A DNA stretch of 64,000 nucleotides. Source: Verrucosispora sp. WMMD573 (GTDB lineage Bacteria; Actinomycetota; Actinomycetes; Mycobacteriales; Micromonosporaceae). Shown one piece after another: positions 50,873 through 59,945 of this stretch. The translations under genes and the position numbers were made by a program. The stretch covers positions 6,262,001 to 6,326,000 of the forward strand of contig NZ_CP114901.1 in assembly GCF_027497175.1 (NCBI RefSeq), read 5' to 3'. A model generated the notes under the pieces. It saw only the letters and a program-made list of their open reading frames with translations. It did no database searches and had not been told where the DNA came from. Position 1 is the first letter of the stretch. Every line of letters starts with the position of its first letter.

Positions 50873-52201
50873 GTGGTCGAGCAGGTGGCCGGGTTCGTCC
50901 GCCGGACCGAGCGGTACGCGGCCGACGATGTGCACGCCGTGCTGCGCTTGTGTGATTCCGGACGGCTGCGGTGCAGCGAGAAGACGCGGCGGCCGGCAGC
51001 GGCCACCGTGGTCGAGGTGGCCAAGACGCTGTCCTCGGGTGACTTCTATCCGGACGAGCCGATCGCCGCGTTCGCCTGGCCGCTGCTGGTGCAGGCGGGC
51101 GGTCTCGCCGAGATCACCAGCGGGAAGCTGCAACTGACCGCGAAGGGCCGGGCCGCCCTCGGTAAGCCGGCCGCCGCAGTCGTGCAGACGTTGTGGCGGT
51201 CGTGGCTGACCAAGGGCCTGATCGACGAGTTCAGCCGGGTCGAGAACATCAAGGGGCAGCGTGCCGCCAACGTGCTGACCGCGCCGAAGGCACGGCGGCA
51301 GAAGGTGTCCGAGGCGCTCGCGGCCCAACCTGTCGGCGAGTGGGTCGACGTGGACGATCTCTTCGCGCAGATGAAGCAGACCGCCTGGTCACCGCGGGTC
51401 GCGCGCAGCGAGCGGGCACTGTGGAAGCTGTACCTGGAGGATCCGCAGTACGGCAGCCTCGGCTACGCCGGGTTCGGCGAATGGGAGCTGCTGGAGGGCC
51501 GTTACACCCTGGCGGTGCTCTTCGAGTACGCGGCGACGCTGGGCCTGATCGACGTCGCCTACGACAAGCCGGGTGGCGCCCGCGACGACTACCACGGGAA
51601 CTGGGGTGCCGACTATCTCGACGCCCTCAGCCGGTACGACGGGCTGCGGGCGATCCGCCTCAACGACCTCGGTGCCTACGTGCTCGGCGTGCATAAGCAG
51701 TACACGCCACCGGAGCCGGAGGCACCCGAACGTACCGTGAAGGTGTTGCCCAACCTCGACGTGGTGGCGGTGGGCCGGCTTTCCCCAGCCGAGTTGCTGG
51801 TGCTGGAGAGCTACGCCCGCCGTACCGGTGACCACGTCTGGACAGTGAGCCGGGAGAGTCTGCTCGTCGCCGTCGACGCCGGGCGGCAGCCGGACGACTT
51901 CGCCGGATTTCTGCGGGAGCGGGCCGCGCAACCTGACCTGCCCGGGCCGCTGCTGACGCTGTTCGATGAGATCGCCGAGCGGGCCGGGCGGCTCACCGAC
52001 CTGGGGCCGGTACGCCTCATCGCCTGTGCGGACCCGGCCCTGGCCATGCTGATCAGCCACGACCGGAAGCTACGGCCGCTGTGCCGGCTGGTCGGTGACC
52101 GGCACCTGGCCGTACCCATGAACCGGGAGCAGGACTTTCGCCGAGCGCTTACCACCCTCGGCTATGCCGTCCCAGCTGACGGCTCGCACCGACCCGGATA
52201 A
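50873..52201 (+). CDS. Helicase-associated domain protein without motor
   Basis: This 442-residue protein resembles the Helicase_C_3 (XPB/Ssl2-type) associated domain. The segment VKVLPNLDVVAVGRLSPAELLVLESYARR and FAGFLRERAAQPDLPGPLLTLFDEIAERAGRL matches that family, and the N-terminal part is made of winged-helix-like segments. No Walker A or DEAD/DExx box is present. GGAGGA precedes the start (TTG 50870 or GTG 50873). It may help a helicase or bind DNA by itself. Confidence 0.75.
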   Translation: MVEQVAGFVRRTERYAADDVHAVLRLCDSGRLRCSEKTRRPAAATVVEVAKTLSSGDFYPDEPIAAFAWPLLVQAGGLAEITSGKLQLTAKGRAALGKPAAAVVQTLWRSWLTKGLIDEFSRVENIKGQRAANVLTAPKARRQKVSEALAAQPVGEWVDVDDLFAQMKQTAWSPRVARSERALWKLYLEDPQYGSLGYAGFGEWELLEGRYTLAVLFEYAATLGLIDVAYDKPGGARDDYHGNWGADYLDALSRYDGLRAIRLNDLGAYVLGVHKQYTPPEPEAPERTVKVLPNLDVVAVGRLSPAELLVLESYARRTGDHVWTVSRESLLVAVDAGRQPDDFAGFLRERAAQPDLPGPLLTLFDEIAERAGRLTDLGPVRLIACADPALAMLISHDRKLRPLCRLVGDRHLAVPMNREQDFRRALTTLGYAVPADGSHRPG

Positions 52202-52560
52202 CCGCCCAGTCGGCTGACGATCCGCAGCACCTGGGCCAGCTCGCTGGCCTCGAAGACGCCGTCGGCGGCGTGCCGCTCGAACACCGCGACAGTCCGGGTC
52301 GCCCGGTGGATCATCTGATCGAGGTCGTCGGCGATGTCCGCACGGCGCCCCGCGATCACCGCTTGGGCGAGATCGTCGGCCCTGGCGGTGTAGAGGAAGA
52401 CCTTCAGTGACCGGCACACCCCCCACCAGCGCAGCGCGTACTCCTGTGCGGTGATCGGGCTGCCGGAGCGCGCCGCCTTCAGCGCCCGCGCGGAGGAGGG
52501 TTCCGACCGCGCCAGTTCGTCGGCATGGTCGGCCAACACGTCAGCGGTTTCGATCCCCAT
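52162..52560 (-). CDS. Small hypothetical helical protein
   Basis: This 132-residue protein is alpha-helical and soluble (IETADVLADHADELARSEPSSARAL, then YALRWWGVCRSLKVFLYTARADDLAQAV). It converges on the helicase-associated gene, and the two 3' ends overlap by 40 bases. I do not recognise the family. Confidence 0.6.
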   Translation of the reverse strand: MGIETADVLADHADELARSEPSSARALKAARSGSPITAQEYALRWWGVCRSLKVFLYTARADDLAQAVIAGRRADIADDLDQMIHRATRTVAVFERHAADGVFEASELAQVLRIVSRLGGYPGRCEPSAGTA

Positions 52561-52692
52561 CCCGCCATTCAAGCAACGGTGGAAGCAACCGGGGTAGGCG
52601 ATAACAGCCAGACTGCTGACAAACGGTCAGGGCAGCGGATCGGTGACGTCCGGCCCTGGCATGGGCACGGGCTACGGGGGTATGACCGAGAC

Positions 52693-53832
52693 ATGAGGGC
52701 GAGTTTCCGGCTCGGGCGGATCGCGGGCGTACCGGTCGGGGTCAACTGGAGTGTCCTGGTCATTTTCGCGCTGATCTGGTGGGGGCTGTCGGCCAACCTG
52801 TTCCCGGAGTCGTACCCGGACCGGTCCGTGGTCGCGTACCTGCTGGCCGGGCTGACCGCCGCGGTGGTCTTCTTTCTCGGCCTGCTCGCCCACGAGGTGT
52901 CGCACGCGGTGGTGGCCAAGCGCAACGGTCTGGGCGTGCAGGGGATCACCCTGTGGCTCTTCGGTGGCGTCGCCGAGCTGCGCGGCGAGGCCCGCTCCCC
53001 CGGTGCCGAGCTGCGCATCTCCGGTATCGGCCCGCTGGTCAGTCTGATCATCGGCGTATTCTTCGGCGCCATCGCGACGCTGCTCGCCCTGGCCGGGGTC
53101 GAGGGGTTACTGCTGGGTGTGATGGCCTGGCTCGGCGGCATCAACCTGCTGCTGGCGGTGTTCAACATTCTGCCGGCGGCACCGCTGGACGGCGGGCGGC
53201 TGCTGCGGGCGGCGGTGTGGAAGGCGACCGGCGACCGGACCCGCGCCACTGTGGTGGCGGCCCGAGCCGGCTGGATCCTCGGCCTGGCACTCATCGGGTT
53301 CGGCCTGTGGCGGTTCCTCACCGGCACCGGGGTCGGCGGGTTGTGGCTGGCGTTGATCGGCTGGTTCCTGATCGGCGCGGCCACCATGGAGGAGCGGCAG
53401 GCCCGGGTGGGCGACGCGCTGCGCGGCATCCGGGTCGCCGACGTGATGACCCCGCAGCCGCAGACCGCCTCGGGTGAGCTGACGGTGGCCGATTTCGTGG
53501 ACAACTACCTCTTCGCGTACCGGCACACGGCGCTGCCGCTGACCGAGGACGGCCGGCCGGTCGGGCTGGTCACCCTCGACCGGGTACGCGGCGTGCCGTC
53601 CGGCGAGCGGGGCAGCACCACCCTGGCGGCGGTGGCCTGCCGTGCCGACGACCTGGTGCTCGCCTCCCCCGACGAGCCGCTTACCGACCTGCTGCCCCGA
53701 CTCAGTGACTGTGCCGACGGCCGGGCGCTGGTGGTCACCGACGGCCGCCTGGTCGGCATCGTCTCCCCCAGCGACATCAGCCGTGCCGTCCAGCGCAGCA
53801 GCATGCGCGACCAGCTCGCCACCGGCCGCTGA
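52693..53832 (+). CDS. Site-2 protease (M50) with CBS domains
   Basis: This 379-residue membrane protease has the zinc site HEVSH (about 76-80) and the second motif NILPAAPLDGGRLLRAAVWK (about 158-180). The C-terminal 140 residues form two CBS domains (VADVMTPQPQTASGELTVADFV and VLASPDEPLTDLLPRLSD) that sense adenine nucleotides. Similar proteins cut anti-sigma factors or other membrane regulators. The ATG at 52693 is chosen because membrane segments then start at once. Confidence 0.9.
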   Translation: MRASFRLGRIAGVPVGVNWSVLVIFALIWWGLSANLFPESYPDRSVVAYLLAGLTAAVVFFLGLLAHEVSHAVVAKRNGLGVQGITLWLFGGVAELRGEARSPGAELRISGIGPLVSLIIGVFFGAIATLLALAGVEGLLLGVMAWLGGINLLLAVFNILPAAPLDGGRLLRAAVWKATGDRTRATVVAARAGWILGLALIGFGLWRFLTGTGVGGLWLALIGWFLIGAATMEERQARVGDALRGIRVADVMTPQPQTASGELTVADFVDNYLFAYRHTALPLTEDGRPVGLVTLDRVRGVPSGERGSTTLAAVACRADDLVLASPDEPLTDLLPRLSDCADGRALVVTDGRLVGIVSPSDISRAVQRSSMRDQLATGR

Positions 53833-53937
53833 CCGCAGGCATGTGCATGCCGACAGCCTCAGCGCACGTGGGCTGATCCTAGTTCGAGGTCCGGGCACGT
53901 CCACCGGGCCGCACCGCGTCGGTACGACGGGTCGTTG

Positions 53938-55173
53938 TCAGCGGGGAAACAGCTTGTCGAGTTCCTCGGTGCGGAATTTTCCCTTGGGGTCGAGGCGGTT
54001 GACCAACGCGGCGAAGTCGGTCCAGCGGGGGTAGGTCGCGGCGATCGTCCCGGTCGGCATCGTGAAGACCTTGCCCCAGTGCGGCCGGGGCGCGAACGGG
54101 GCCAGTGCCCGCTCGACCTCGGCGAGGACCGGCAGTACCGCCGCCGCGTCGGCGATCCAGGTGAAGTGCACCGCGAGGCTGTCGCGGTCGTACTGCGGGC
54201 TGAGCCACAGCCCGTCGGCGGCGATGGTGCGCAGCTCGCTGGTCTGCGCGACCGGGGCGATCAGGTGCGCCACCTCGTCCAGCGCGGCGAGCGCCGCGCC
54301 GGCCGCCGCGCGGGGCAGATGGTATTCGGACTGCAACTCGTCGCCGTTGCTCGGCGTGAAGCCGAGCCGGAAGTGCGGCAGCCGCTCGTGCCAGGGGCCG
54401 GGCTCGCCGAGCTGCTCGGTGCAGTTGACCACCGGCATGCCGGGCACCGGATGCCAGGGCCGGTCGGCGGCCGTGGTGTCGAGCCAGCCCGCCGGGGGCG
54501 CGGGCTGGTCCGCGAGCTGCTTGCGCCAGACCTGGGTACCGCGCGTCGAGCGCCAGTCGGTGAAGACACTGACGCTGTACGCCGAGGCGAGCGCCGCGTC
54601 CAGCGCCTCGCGGGGCAGGTCGAGGCGGACGTACTGGCGTACCTCGAAGGTCGGCACCACGTCCAGGGCGAGCCGGGTGACGACGCCCAGCGCGCCGAGG
54701 GAGACCACCATACCGGTGAAATCGGGGTCGGTGCGGTCCACGGTGAGCAGGTCACCGGCGGCGGTGACCAGTTCCAGGCCGGCGACGGCGGTGGCCAGGT
54801 TGCCGACGGTCTCGCCAGAGCCGTGGGTGCCGGTGATGACCGCGCCGGCCACCGAGATGTGCGGCAGCGAGGCGAGATTGGCCAGCGCGTACCCGCGCTC
54901 GTGCAGCCAGGTGGCCAGGTCGCCGTAGCGCAGCGCGGCCGGCACGTGCACCACCCGCCGCTGCTCGTCCAGTTGCGGGGTGGCCGGCAGCCCGGTCAGC
55001 GTGACCAGGTCGCCGGTGGTGTCGCCGAGCCGGTTGAAGGAGTGTCCGCTGCCCACCGCCCGGAGCCGGGCACTGCCGGCGACCAACTTCCGCAGCTCGT
55101 CGATCGAGGACGGACGGTGGTACGCCCGGGCTGCGTACTCGACGTTGCCGGCCCAGTTGCGGTGCGTCGACAC
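53938..55173 (-). CDS. FAD-linked alditol/gulonolactone-type oxidase
   Basis: This 411-residue oxidase has the FAD-binding PCMH-like region with the covalent histidine in VGSGHSFN and the THGSG motif. The end (LDPKGKFRTEELDKLF) resembles actinobacterial alditol (xylitol) oxidases. It oxidises a polyol with oxygen and makes H2O2. It stands alone, convergent with the M50 gene. Confidence 0.87.
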   Translation of the reverse strand: MSTHRNWAGNVEYAARAYHRPSSIDELRKLVAGSARLRAVGSGHSFNRLGDTTGDLVTLTGLPATPQLDEQRRVVHVPAALRYGDLATWLHERGYALANLASLPHISVAGAVITGTHGSGETVGNLATAVAGLELVTAAGDLLTVDRTDPDFTGMVVSLGALGVVTRLALDVVPTFEVRQYVRLDLPREALDAALASAYSVSVFTDWRSTRGTQVWRKQLADQPAPPAGWLDTTAADRPWHPVPGMPVVNCTEQLGEPGPWHERLPHFRLGFTPSNGDELQSEYHLPRAAAGAALAALDEVAHLIAPVAQTSELRTIAADGLWLSPQYDRDSLAVHFTWIADAAAVLPVLAEVERALAPFAPRPHWGKVFTMPTGTIAATYPRWTDFAALVNRLDPKGKFRTEELDKLFPR

Positions 55174-55232
55174 TCCCGACCCCCTCTGCCCGCCAGCGGT
55201 TACCGCCGGCTCCGTCGGGGAACCCTACGCCG

Positions 55233-55661
55233 ATGAGCAGCTACCGTGATCCCGCCCCTCGCGGCGACGTGTATCCCTCCGAGGAAGAGATCGACCCGGC
55301 CGGCAGCGGCGTGGAACCCGCCACTGGTTTCGCCGGCACCGTCGACGGCTCCCCGGTCACCTGGTCCGACGCCGGGCCGTGGGCGAGCCAGCCGGATCCG
55401 CAGCCCAGCCCCACCCCGGAACCGGTGCCGGCACCGCCGCCCACCCCCGGCCCGCCGCCCCGGGTCGAGACCGGCGCCCGGTCGATCGTGACCCGACACA
55501 TGGACGGTTCGGTGCAGGTGGTCACCGATTTCGACGGCGACGGCGTGGCGGACCAGGTGCAGTTCGACCTCGACGGCGACGGGCTACCGGACGTCACCTA
55601 CCTCGACCGCGACCGGGACGGCCAACTGGACACGGTGCTGCGCGAGGAGCATCGGGTCTGA
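55233..55661 (+). CDS. Pro-rich protein with calcium-binding-type Asp repeats
   Basis: This 142-residue protein has a Pro-rich middle (PDPQPSPTPEPVPAPPPTP) and a C-terminal set of DxDxDG loops (DFDGDGVADQVQFDLDGDGLPD, then DRDRDGQLD), like EF-hand or thrombospondin-type calcium repeats. No signal peptide is visible. Binding of calcium is inferred. Confidence 0.72.
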   Translation: MSSYRDPAPRGDVYPSEEEIDPAGSGVEPATGFAGTVDGSPVTWSDAGPWASQPDPQPSPTPEPVPAPPPTPGPPPRVETGARSIVTRHMDGSVQVVTDFDGDGVADQVQFDLDGDGLPDVTYLDRDRDGQLDTVLREEHRV

Positions 55662-55767
55662 CCCGTCGCCCGGCCCGCCTCGCCCGCCCGCGATCGGGCC
55701 CGCGCCGCGACACACGGAGCCGGACCGCGACGGGCGGAGCGCGGCGAGGCATTCCCGCGTCGGCAGG

Positions 55768-56697
55768 TCAGAGCTGCCGCATGACCTCGGTGGCGACCAG
55801 GTCCAGGTGATCCAGGTCGGTCAGGTCGAGCACCTGGAGGTAGAGGCGCTGGCTGCCGATCTCCGCGTACCGGCCGATGGTGTCGATGACCTCGGCGGGG
55901 GTGCCGGCGAGGCCGTTGACGCGCAGCTCGTCCGGCTCGCGGCCGATCGCGGCGGCCCGCCGCGCCACCTCGGCATCGTCCTTGCCGCAGCAGAGCACCA
56001 GCGCGTTGGACCAGGTCAGCTGGGCCGGGTCGCGGCCGATGTCGACGCAGGCGGCACGGACCCGCTGGAACTGGGCCACCGTCTCGTCGATCGAGACGAA
56101 CGGCAGGTTGAACTCGTCGGCGTAGCGGGCGGCTAGCTGCGGCGTACGCTTCGCGCCCTTGCCACCGAGCAGAATCGGCGGGTGCGGGCGCTGGACCGGC
56201 TTGGGCAGCGCGGGCGAGTCGCTGACCTGGTAGTGCCGGCCGGTGAAGTCGAACGTCTCGCCCGGCGGGGTGCGCCAGAGACCGGTGATCACCGCCAGCT
56301 GCTCGTCCAGCCGGTCGAACCGCTCACCCAACGGCGGGAAGGGAATCCCGTACGCCTGGTGCTCGGCGTCGTACCAGCCGGTGCCGATGCCCAGCTCGAC
56401 CCGCCCGCCGCTCATCTGGTCGACCTGGGCCACGGTGATCGCGAGCGGGCCGGGCAGCCGGAACGTCGCGGCGCTCATCAGCGTGCCGAGCCGGATGGAT
56501 CGGGTGTCCCGGGCCAGCCCGGCCAGCGTCGTCCAGGCGTCGGTGGGGCCGGGCTCGCCGCTGCCCGATCCCATCTTCAGGTAGTGGTCCGACCGAAAGA
56601 AGGCGCCGAAGCCGGTCTCCTCGGCTCGCCGGGCCACGGCGAGCAGGTCGTCGTAGCTGGCACCCTGCTGGGGCTCGGTGAAGATCCGCAGTTCCAT
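55768..56697 (-). CDS. LLM-class F420-dependent oxidoreductase
   Basis: This 309-residue luciferase-like monooxygenase has FFRSDHYLKMGS, LGTLMSAATFRLPG, VDQMSGGRVELGIGTGWYDAEH and RPHPPILLGGKGAKRT, the usual marks of F420-using members in actinobacteria. It probably reduces or oxidises a small substrate with coenzyme F420. The ATG at 56697 is the conserved start (MELRIFTEPQ). Confidence 0.88.
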   Translation of the reverse strand: MELRIFTEPQQGASYDDLLAVARRAEETGFGAFFRSDHYLKMGSGSGEPGPTDAWTTLAGLARDTRSIRLGTLMSAATFRLPGPLAITVAQVDQMSGGRVELGIGTGWYDAEHQAYGIPFPPLGERFDRLDEQLAVITGLWRTPPGETFDFTGRHYQVSDSPALPKPVQRPHPPILLGGKGAKRTPQLAARYADEFNLPFVSIDETVAQFQRVRAACVDIGRDPAQLTWSNALVLCCGKDDAEVARRAAAIGREPDELRVNGLAGTPAEVIDTIGRYAEIGSQRLYLQVLDLTDLDHLDLVATEVMRQL

Positions 56698-56775
56698 GGG
56701 TCGAGCATAGGTAAGCCACCGGCGGTGGCGCTCGGGGACGCTCGCCGGCCACTTCCGGAACCAGAGCCGAAAATT

Positions 56776-56903
56776 TTTGCAGGTCTTGCAGGTGGCCGCA
56801 AGAGACGATACCTCTTTGCACCAGGTGGCGAAAGACAGGTTTCCAACTATCGATGCTCCTGTTACGGTCACGCAATCACCGCAACTTCTTGCACATCTTG
56901 CAG
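56776..56903 (+). promoter_or_regulatory. Two pairs of CTTGCAG-type direct repeats
   Basis: TTTGCAG (56776) and CTTGCAG (56785) form one pair; CTTGCAC (56888) and CTTGCAG (56897) form another. In each pair the heptamers start nine bases apart. CTTGCAG repeats are, to my knowledge, the recognition sequence of the MalR/Reg1 LacI-type repressor at Streptomyces amylase promoters. The second pair ends 50 bases before the amylase GTG, so repression near the transcription start is likely. Confidence 0.6.
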
Positions 56904-56953
56904 GAAGCCTAGCTGTCACCGACATCTGCCTGACCGTCCCCGAGGAGGGCACC

Positions 56954-59128
56954 GTGCGTATCCCCCGTCCCCGCGCCGCGATCCCCGCGGCCCTGGCCGC
57001 GATACTTGTCGCGGTCGGTCTCACCACCGTCGCCGGCGGCACCGGGCCGGCCAGCGCCGCCGACGTACGCGCCAACGGCGACGCCATCGTCCACCTGTTC
57101 CAGTGGCGGTGGAACTCCGTCGCCACCGAGTGCGAGCGCAACCTCGGCCCCAACGGCTGGGGCGGCGTACAGGTCTCCCCGCCGCAGGAGCACGTGGTGC
57201 TGCCCAGCGCCGAGGGCGCCACCTACCCGTGGTGGCAGGACTACCAGCCGGTGTCGTACCGGCTCGATCAGACCCGGCGGGGCACGAAGGCCGAGTTCGT
57301 CGACATGGTCCAGCGCTGTCGCGCCCAGGGCGTCAAGATCTATGTGGACATGGTTCTCAACCACATGAGCGGCACCGGCTCGGCCGGCAGCGGCCCGGGC
57401 AGCGCGGGCACCGTCTACAGCAAGTACAGCTACCCGAACCTGTTCAACGACGGCTCGGGCGACAGCTACGGCTACGCCGATTTCGGGCCCTGCTACCGGC
57501 GGATCAGCAACTGGGGCAACAAGCAGGAGGTGCAGGACTGCGAACTGCTCGACCTGGCCGACCTCAACACCGCCGACCCGGAGGTGCGGCGAAAGGTCGC
57601 CAAGTACATGAACGCGGTGATCGACCTCGGGGTCGCCGGGTTCCGGGTGGACGCCGCCAAGCACGTACAGGAGGCGCACCTGGCCGACATCATCAGTCGA
57701 CTGCGGGACGTGCCCGGCTTCGGCGGCCGGCCGGACCTGTTCCACGAGGTGTACGGCGACGGCACCATCCCCTACACCGCGTACGCCCCGTACGGCGGGG
57801 TGACCAACTTCGACTACCAGCGGGCCGTGTCCTCGGCGTTCCGCGACGGCAACATTGCCCTGCTGGGCAACCTGCCCAACTACGGCGGGCTGACCGCACA
57901 GCAGGCGGTGGTGTTCATCGACAACCACGACACGCAGCGGGAAAACCCGACGCTCACCTACAAGAGCGGCGCCCGCTACTACCTGGCGGACACGTTCATG
58001 ATGGCCCACCCATACGGCCGGCCCCAGCTGATGTCGAGCTACGCGTACGGCTCCGTGCACGGGCAGGGCCCGCCCAGCAGTCCCAACGGCACCACCCTGG
58101 CCACCGACTGCGCCAGCGACGCGTGGATCTGCGAGCACCGCGACCCCGGGGTGGCCGGCATGCCGGGCTTCCGTAACGCGGTTGCCGGCACCGGCATCGG
58201 GTCGGTCACCACCGAGGGCAACGGCCGGCTGGCGTTCGCCCGGGGCAACCGGGGGTACGCCGCCTTCAACGCCACCGGCAGCACCTGGAGCCGCAGTTTC
58301 GCCACCTCGCTGCCGGACGGCCGCTACTGCAACGTGGGCCGGGGCGCGTACGACCGGTCGACCGGGGCCTGCCCGGGTGGCGCGGTCACCGTCACCGGTG
58401 GCAGCTTCAGCGCCGCCATTCCGGCCGACCAGGCGGTGGCCCTACACGTCGAGGCCCGGCTGAACGGCGTCACCCCGAGCCCGACGCCTACCGCGACGCC
58501 GACCACCACGCCGACGCCGACCGCGAGCCCGTCCCCGCCGGCCGGGTCGACCCGGTTCACCGCGACCGTCTCCACCGACCCGGGGCAGGAGGTGTACGTC
58601 GTCGGTTCGGTTCCGCAGCTCGGCTCCTGGAACCCGAGCAACGGGGTGAAACTGTCCACCACGTCGGGCAGCTACCCGACCTGGACCGGGTCGGTGGACA
58701 TTCCGACCGGCACCGCGTTCGAGTGGAAGCTGGTGAAGGTCGGCAACGGCACGACGCAGTGGGAGAACGACCCCAACCGCACCGGCACCGGCGGTACCGC
58801 CGTGACCGCCACCTGGAACCAGCCCGCGAGCGACCCACCGGGCGACGCCACGGTCTCCGTACGGCTCACCGCCAGCACCACGTACGGGCAGCACATGTAT
58901 CTGGTCGGCGACCTGCCCGCACTCGGCGGCTGGGATCCGGCCCGAGGGATCCGGCTGGCACCGACGGAGTATCCGGTCTGGACGGGTGCGGTACGCCTGC
59001 CCGCCGGCACCACCTTCTCCTACAAGTACGTCAAGCGAACCGACTCCGGCCAGGTGGTGTGGGAGTCGGGCGCGAACCGTACCGCCACCACCACCGGTTC
59101 GCCGACGCTCACCGACACCTGGCGCTGA
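56954..59128 (+). CDS. Secreted alpha-amylase GH13 with two CBM20 starch-binding domains
   Basis: This 724-residue enzyme has a signal peptide (about 1-35, ending GPASAAD). The GH13 domain shows GFRVDAAKH, HEVYGDG and IDNHDTQR. A Pro/Thr linker (TPSPTPTATPTTTPTP) is followed by two CBM20-type domains (about 540-630 and 635-724), with QVYVVGSVPQLGSWNPSNGV-like and MYLVGDLPALGGWDPARGIR motifs. GAGGAGG precedes the GTG. It should degrade raw starch outside the cell and resembles the amylase at 40803, with added binding domains. Confidence 0.93.
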   Translation: MRIPRPRAAIPAALAAILVAVGLTTVAGGTGPASAADVRANGDAIVHLFQWRWNSVATECERNLGPNGWGGVQVSPPQEHVVLPSAEGATYPWWQDYQPVSYRLDQTRRGTKAEFVDMVQRCRAQGVKIYVDMVLNHMSGTGSAGSGPGSAGTVYSKYSYPNLFNDGSGDSYGYADFGPCYRRISNWGNKQEVQDCELLDLADLNTADPEVRRKVAKYMNAVIDLGVAGFRVDAAKHVQEAHLADIISRLRDVPGFGGRPDLFHEVYGDGTIPYTAYAPYGGVTNFDYQRAVSSAFRDGNIALLGNLPNYGGLTAQQAVVFIDNHDTQRENPTLTYKSGARYYLADTFMMAHPYGRPQLMSSYAYGSVHGQGPPSSPNGTTLATDCASDAWICEHRDPGVAGMPGFRNAVAGTGIGSVTTEGNGRLAFARGNRGYAAFNATGSTWSRSFATSLPDGRYCNVGRGAYDRSTGACPGGAVTVTGGSFSAAIPADQAVALHVEARLNGVTPSPTPTATPTTTPTPTASPSPPAGSTRFTATVSTDPGQEVYVVGSVPQLGSWNPSNGVKLSTTSGSYPTWTGSVDIPTGTAFEWKLVKVGNGTTQWENDPNRTGTGGTAVTATWNQPASDPPGDATVSVRLTASTTYGQHMYLVGDLPALGGWDPARGIRLAPTEYPVWTGAVRLPAGTTFSYKYVKRTDSGQVVWESGANRTATTTGSPTLTDTWR

Positions 59129-59151
59129 CCACCTGGCACCGCCCGCACCGT

Positions 59152-59186
59152 GCGGCCCCTCCCGTTCCCCGATCGGGAGGGGCCGC
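59152..59186. terminator. Hairpin between amylase and ABC operon
   Basis: Thirteen-base perfect arms (GCGGCCCCTCCCG and its complement) with a nine-base loop lie between the converging amylase and permease genes. Confidence 0.7.
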
Positions 59187-59249
59187 CCCCGTCCCACGGT
59201 GCGCCGAGCGGCCGGCGTCGACCCATTTCGGACGCCGGCCCGTCGACGG

Positions 59250-59945
59250 TCAGGGCGTCGCGCGTCGGATGGTCAGGTAGCTGAGGCCGGCGAGCAGCAG
59301 GGTGAACAGCGCCGGCCAGCCGACCAGCAGGGCCCAGCCCGGTTGGTCGGCGAACCAGCCGCCGATCGCCGACCACCAGCCCCGCCAGGTGGCGAGCACG
59401 CCGAGCCCACCGATCCCGGCCAACGCAACGGTGCTCAGCATCAGCATGCCGTTGACTCCCCAGCGCTTGAAGACCAGCGCGATGGCGATGCCGATGAAGC
59501 CGAGCAGCAGGAACGGGATCGCGAAGCCGAGGAACCGCAGCACCGGGTTGTCCACCAGCAGGAAGGGAATGCCGAAGAAGGTCAGGTTGACGCCCCACCC
59601 GTCGGTGGCCTCCTCTATCACGGCCAGCAGGTAGAGCACCGCCGCGTAGCTGGCCGCCTGCCCGAGGTAGTTGAGCACGTTGCCGAGGTAGAAGCTGCGG
59701 CGTGAGACGCCCAGCCCGATGGCGAACGGAAAGTCATGGGTGATCGCGTTGATGCTGGCGACGAACATCACCACGTAGATGCTCATCAGCCCACCGGTGG
59801 TCGGCTCGAAGTCGTCGGCCTCGTTCATCGCGCTGAACAGGGCCAGGTTGATGAGGAAGCTGAGCGCGAGGATCCCCCACGGCCAGCCGACCACGCTGCG
59901 CCAGCCGACGAACTGGAGCCGAGCCACGGTCAGGGCGCGGTTCAT
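59250..59945 (-). CDS. ABC transporter permease
   Basis: This 231-residue membrane protein has about six helices (WPWGILALSFLINLALF, FLLLGFIGIAIALVF, WPALFTLLLAGLSYL) and resembles ABC-2/YtrC-type permeases without known substrate. The ATG overlaps the end of the ATPase gene by ATGA, so ATPase and permease form one transporter, controlled by the GntR gene upstream. Confidence 0.83.
   Translation of the reverse strand: MNRALTVARLQFVGWRSVVGWPWGILALSFLINLALFSAMNEADDFEPTTGGLMSIYVVMFVASINAITHDFPFAIGLGVSRRSFYLGNVLNYLGQAASYAAVLYLLAVIEEATDGWGVNLTFFGIPFLLVDNPVLRFLGFAIPFLLLGFIGIAIALVFKRWGVNGMLMLSTVALAGIGGLGVLATWRGWWSAIGGWFADQPGWALLVGWPALFTLLLAGLSYLTIRRATP

Noticed and set aside
53838..53851. GGCATG-TG-CATGCC hairpin after the M50 gene
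   Set aside because: Six-base arms with a two-base loop are too weak to call a terminator.
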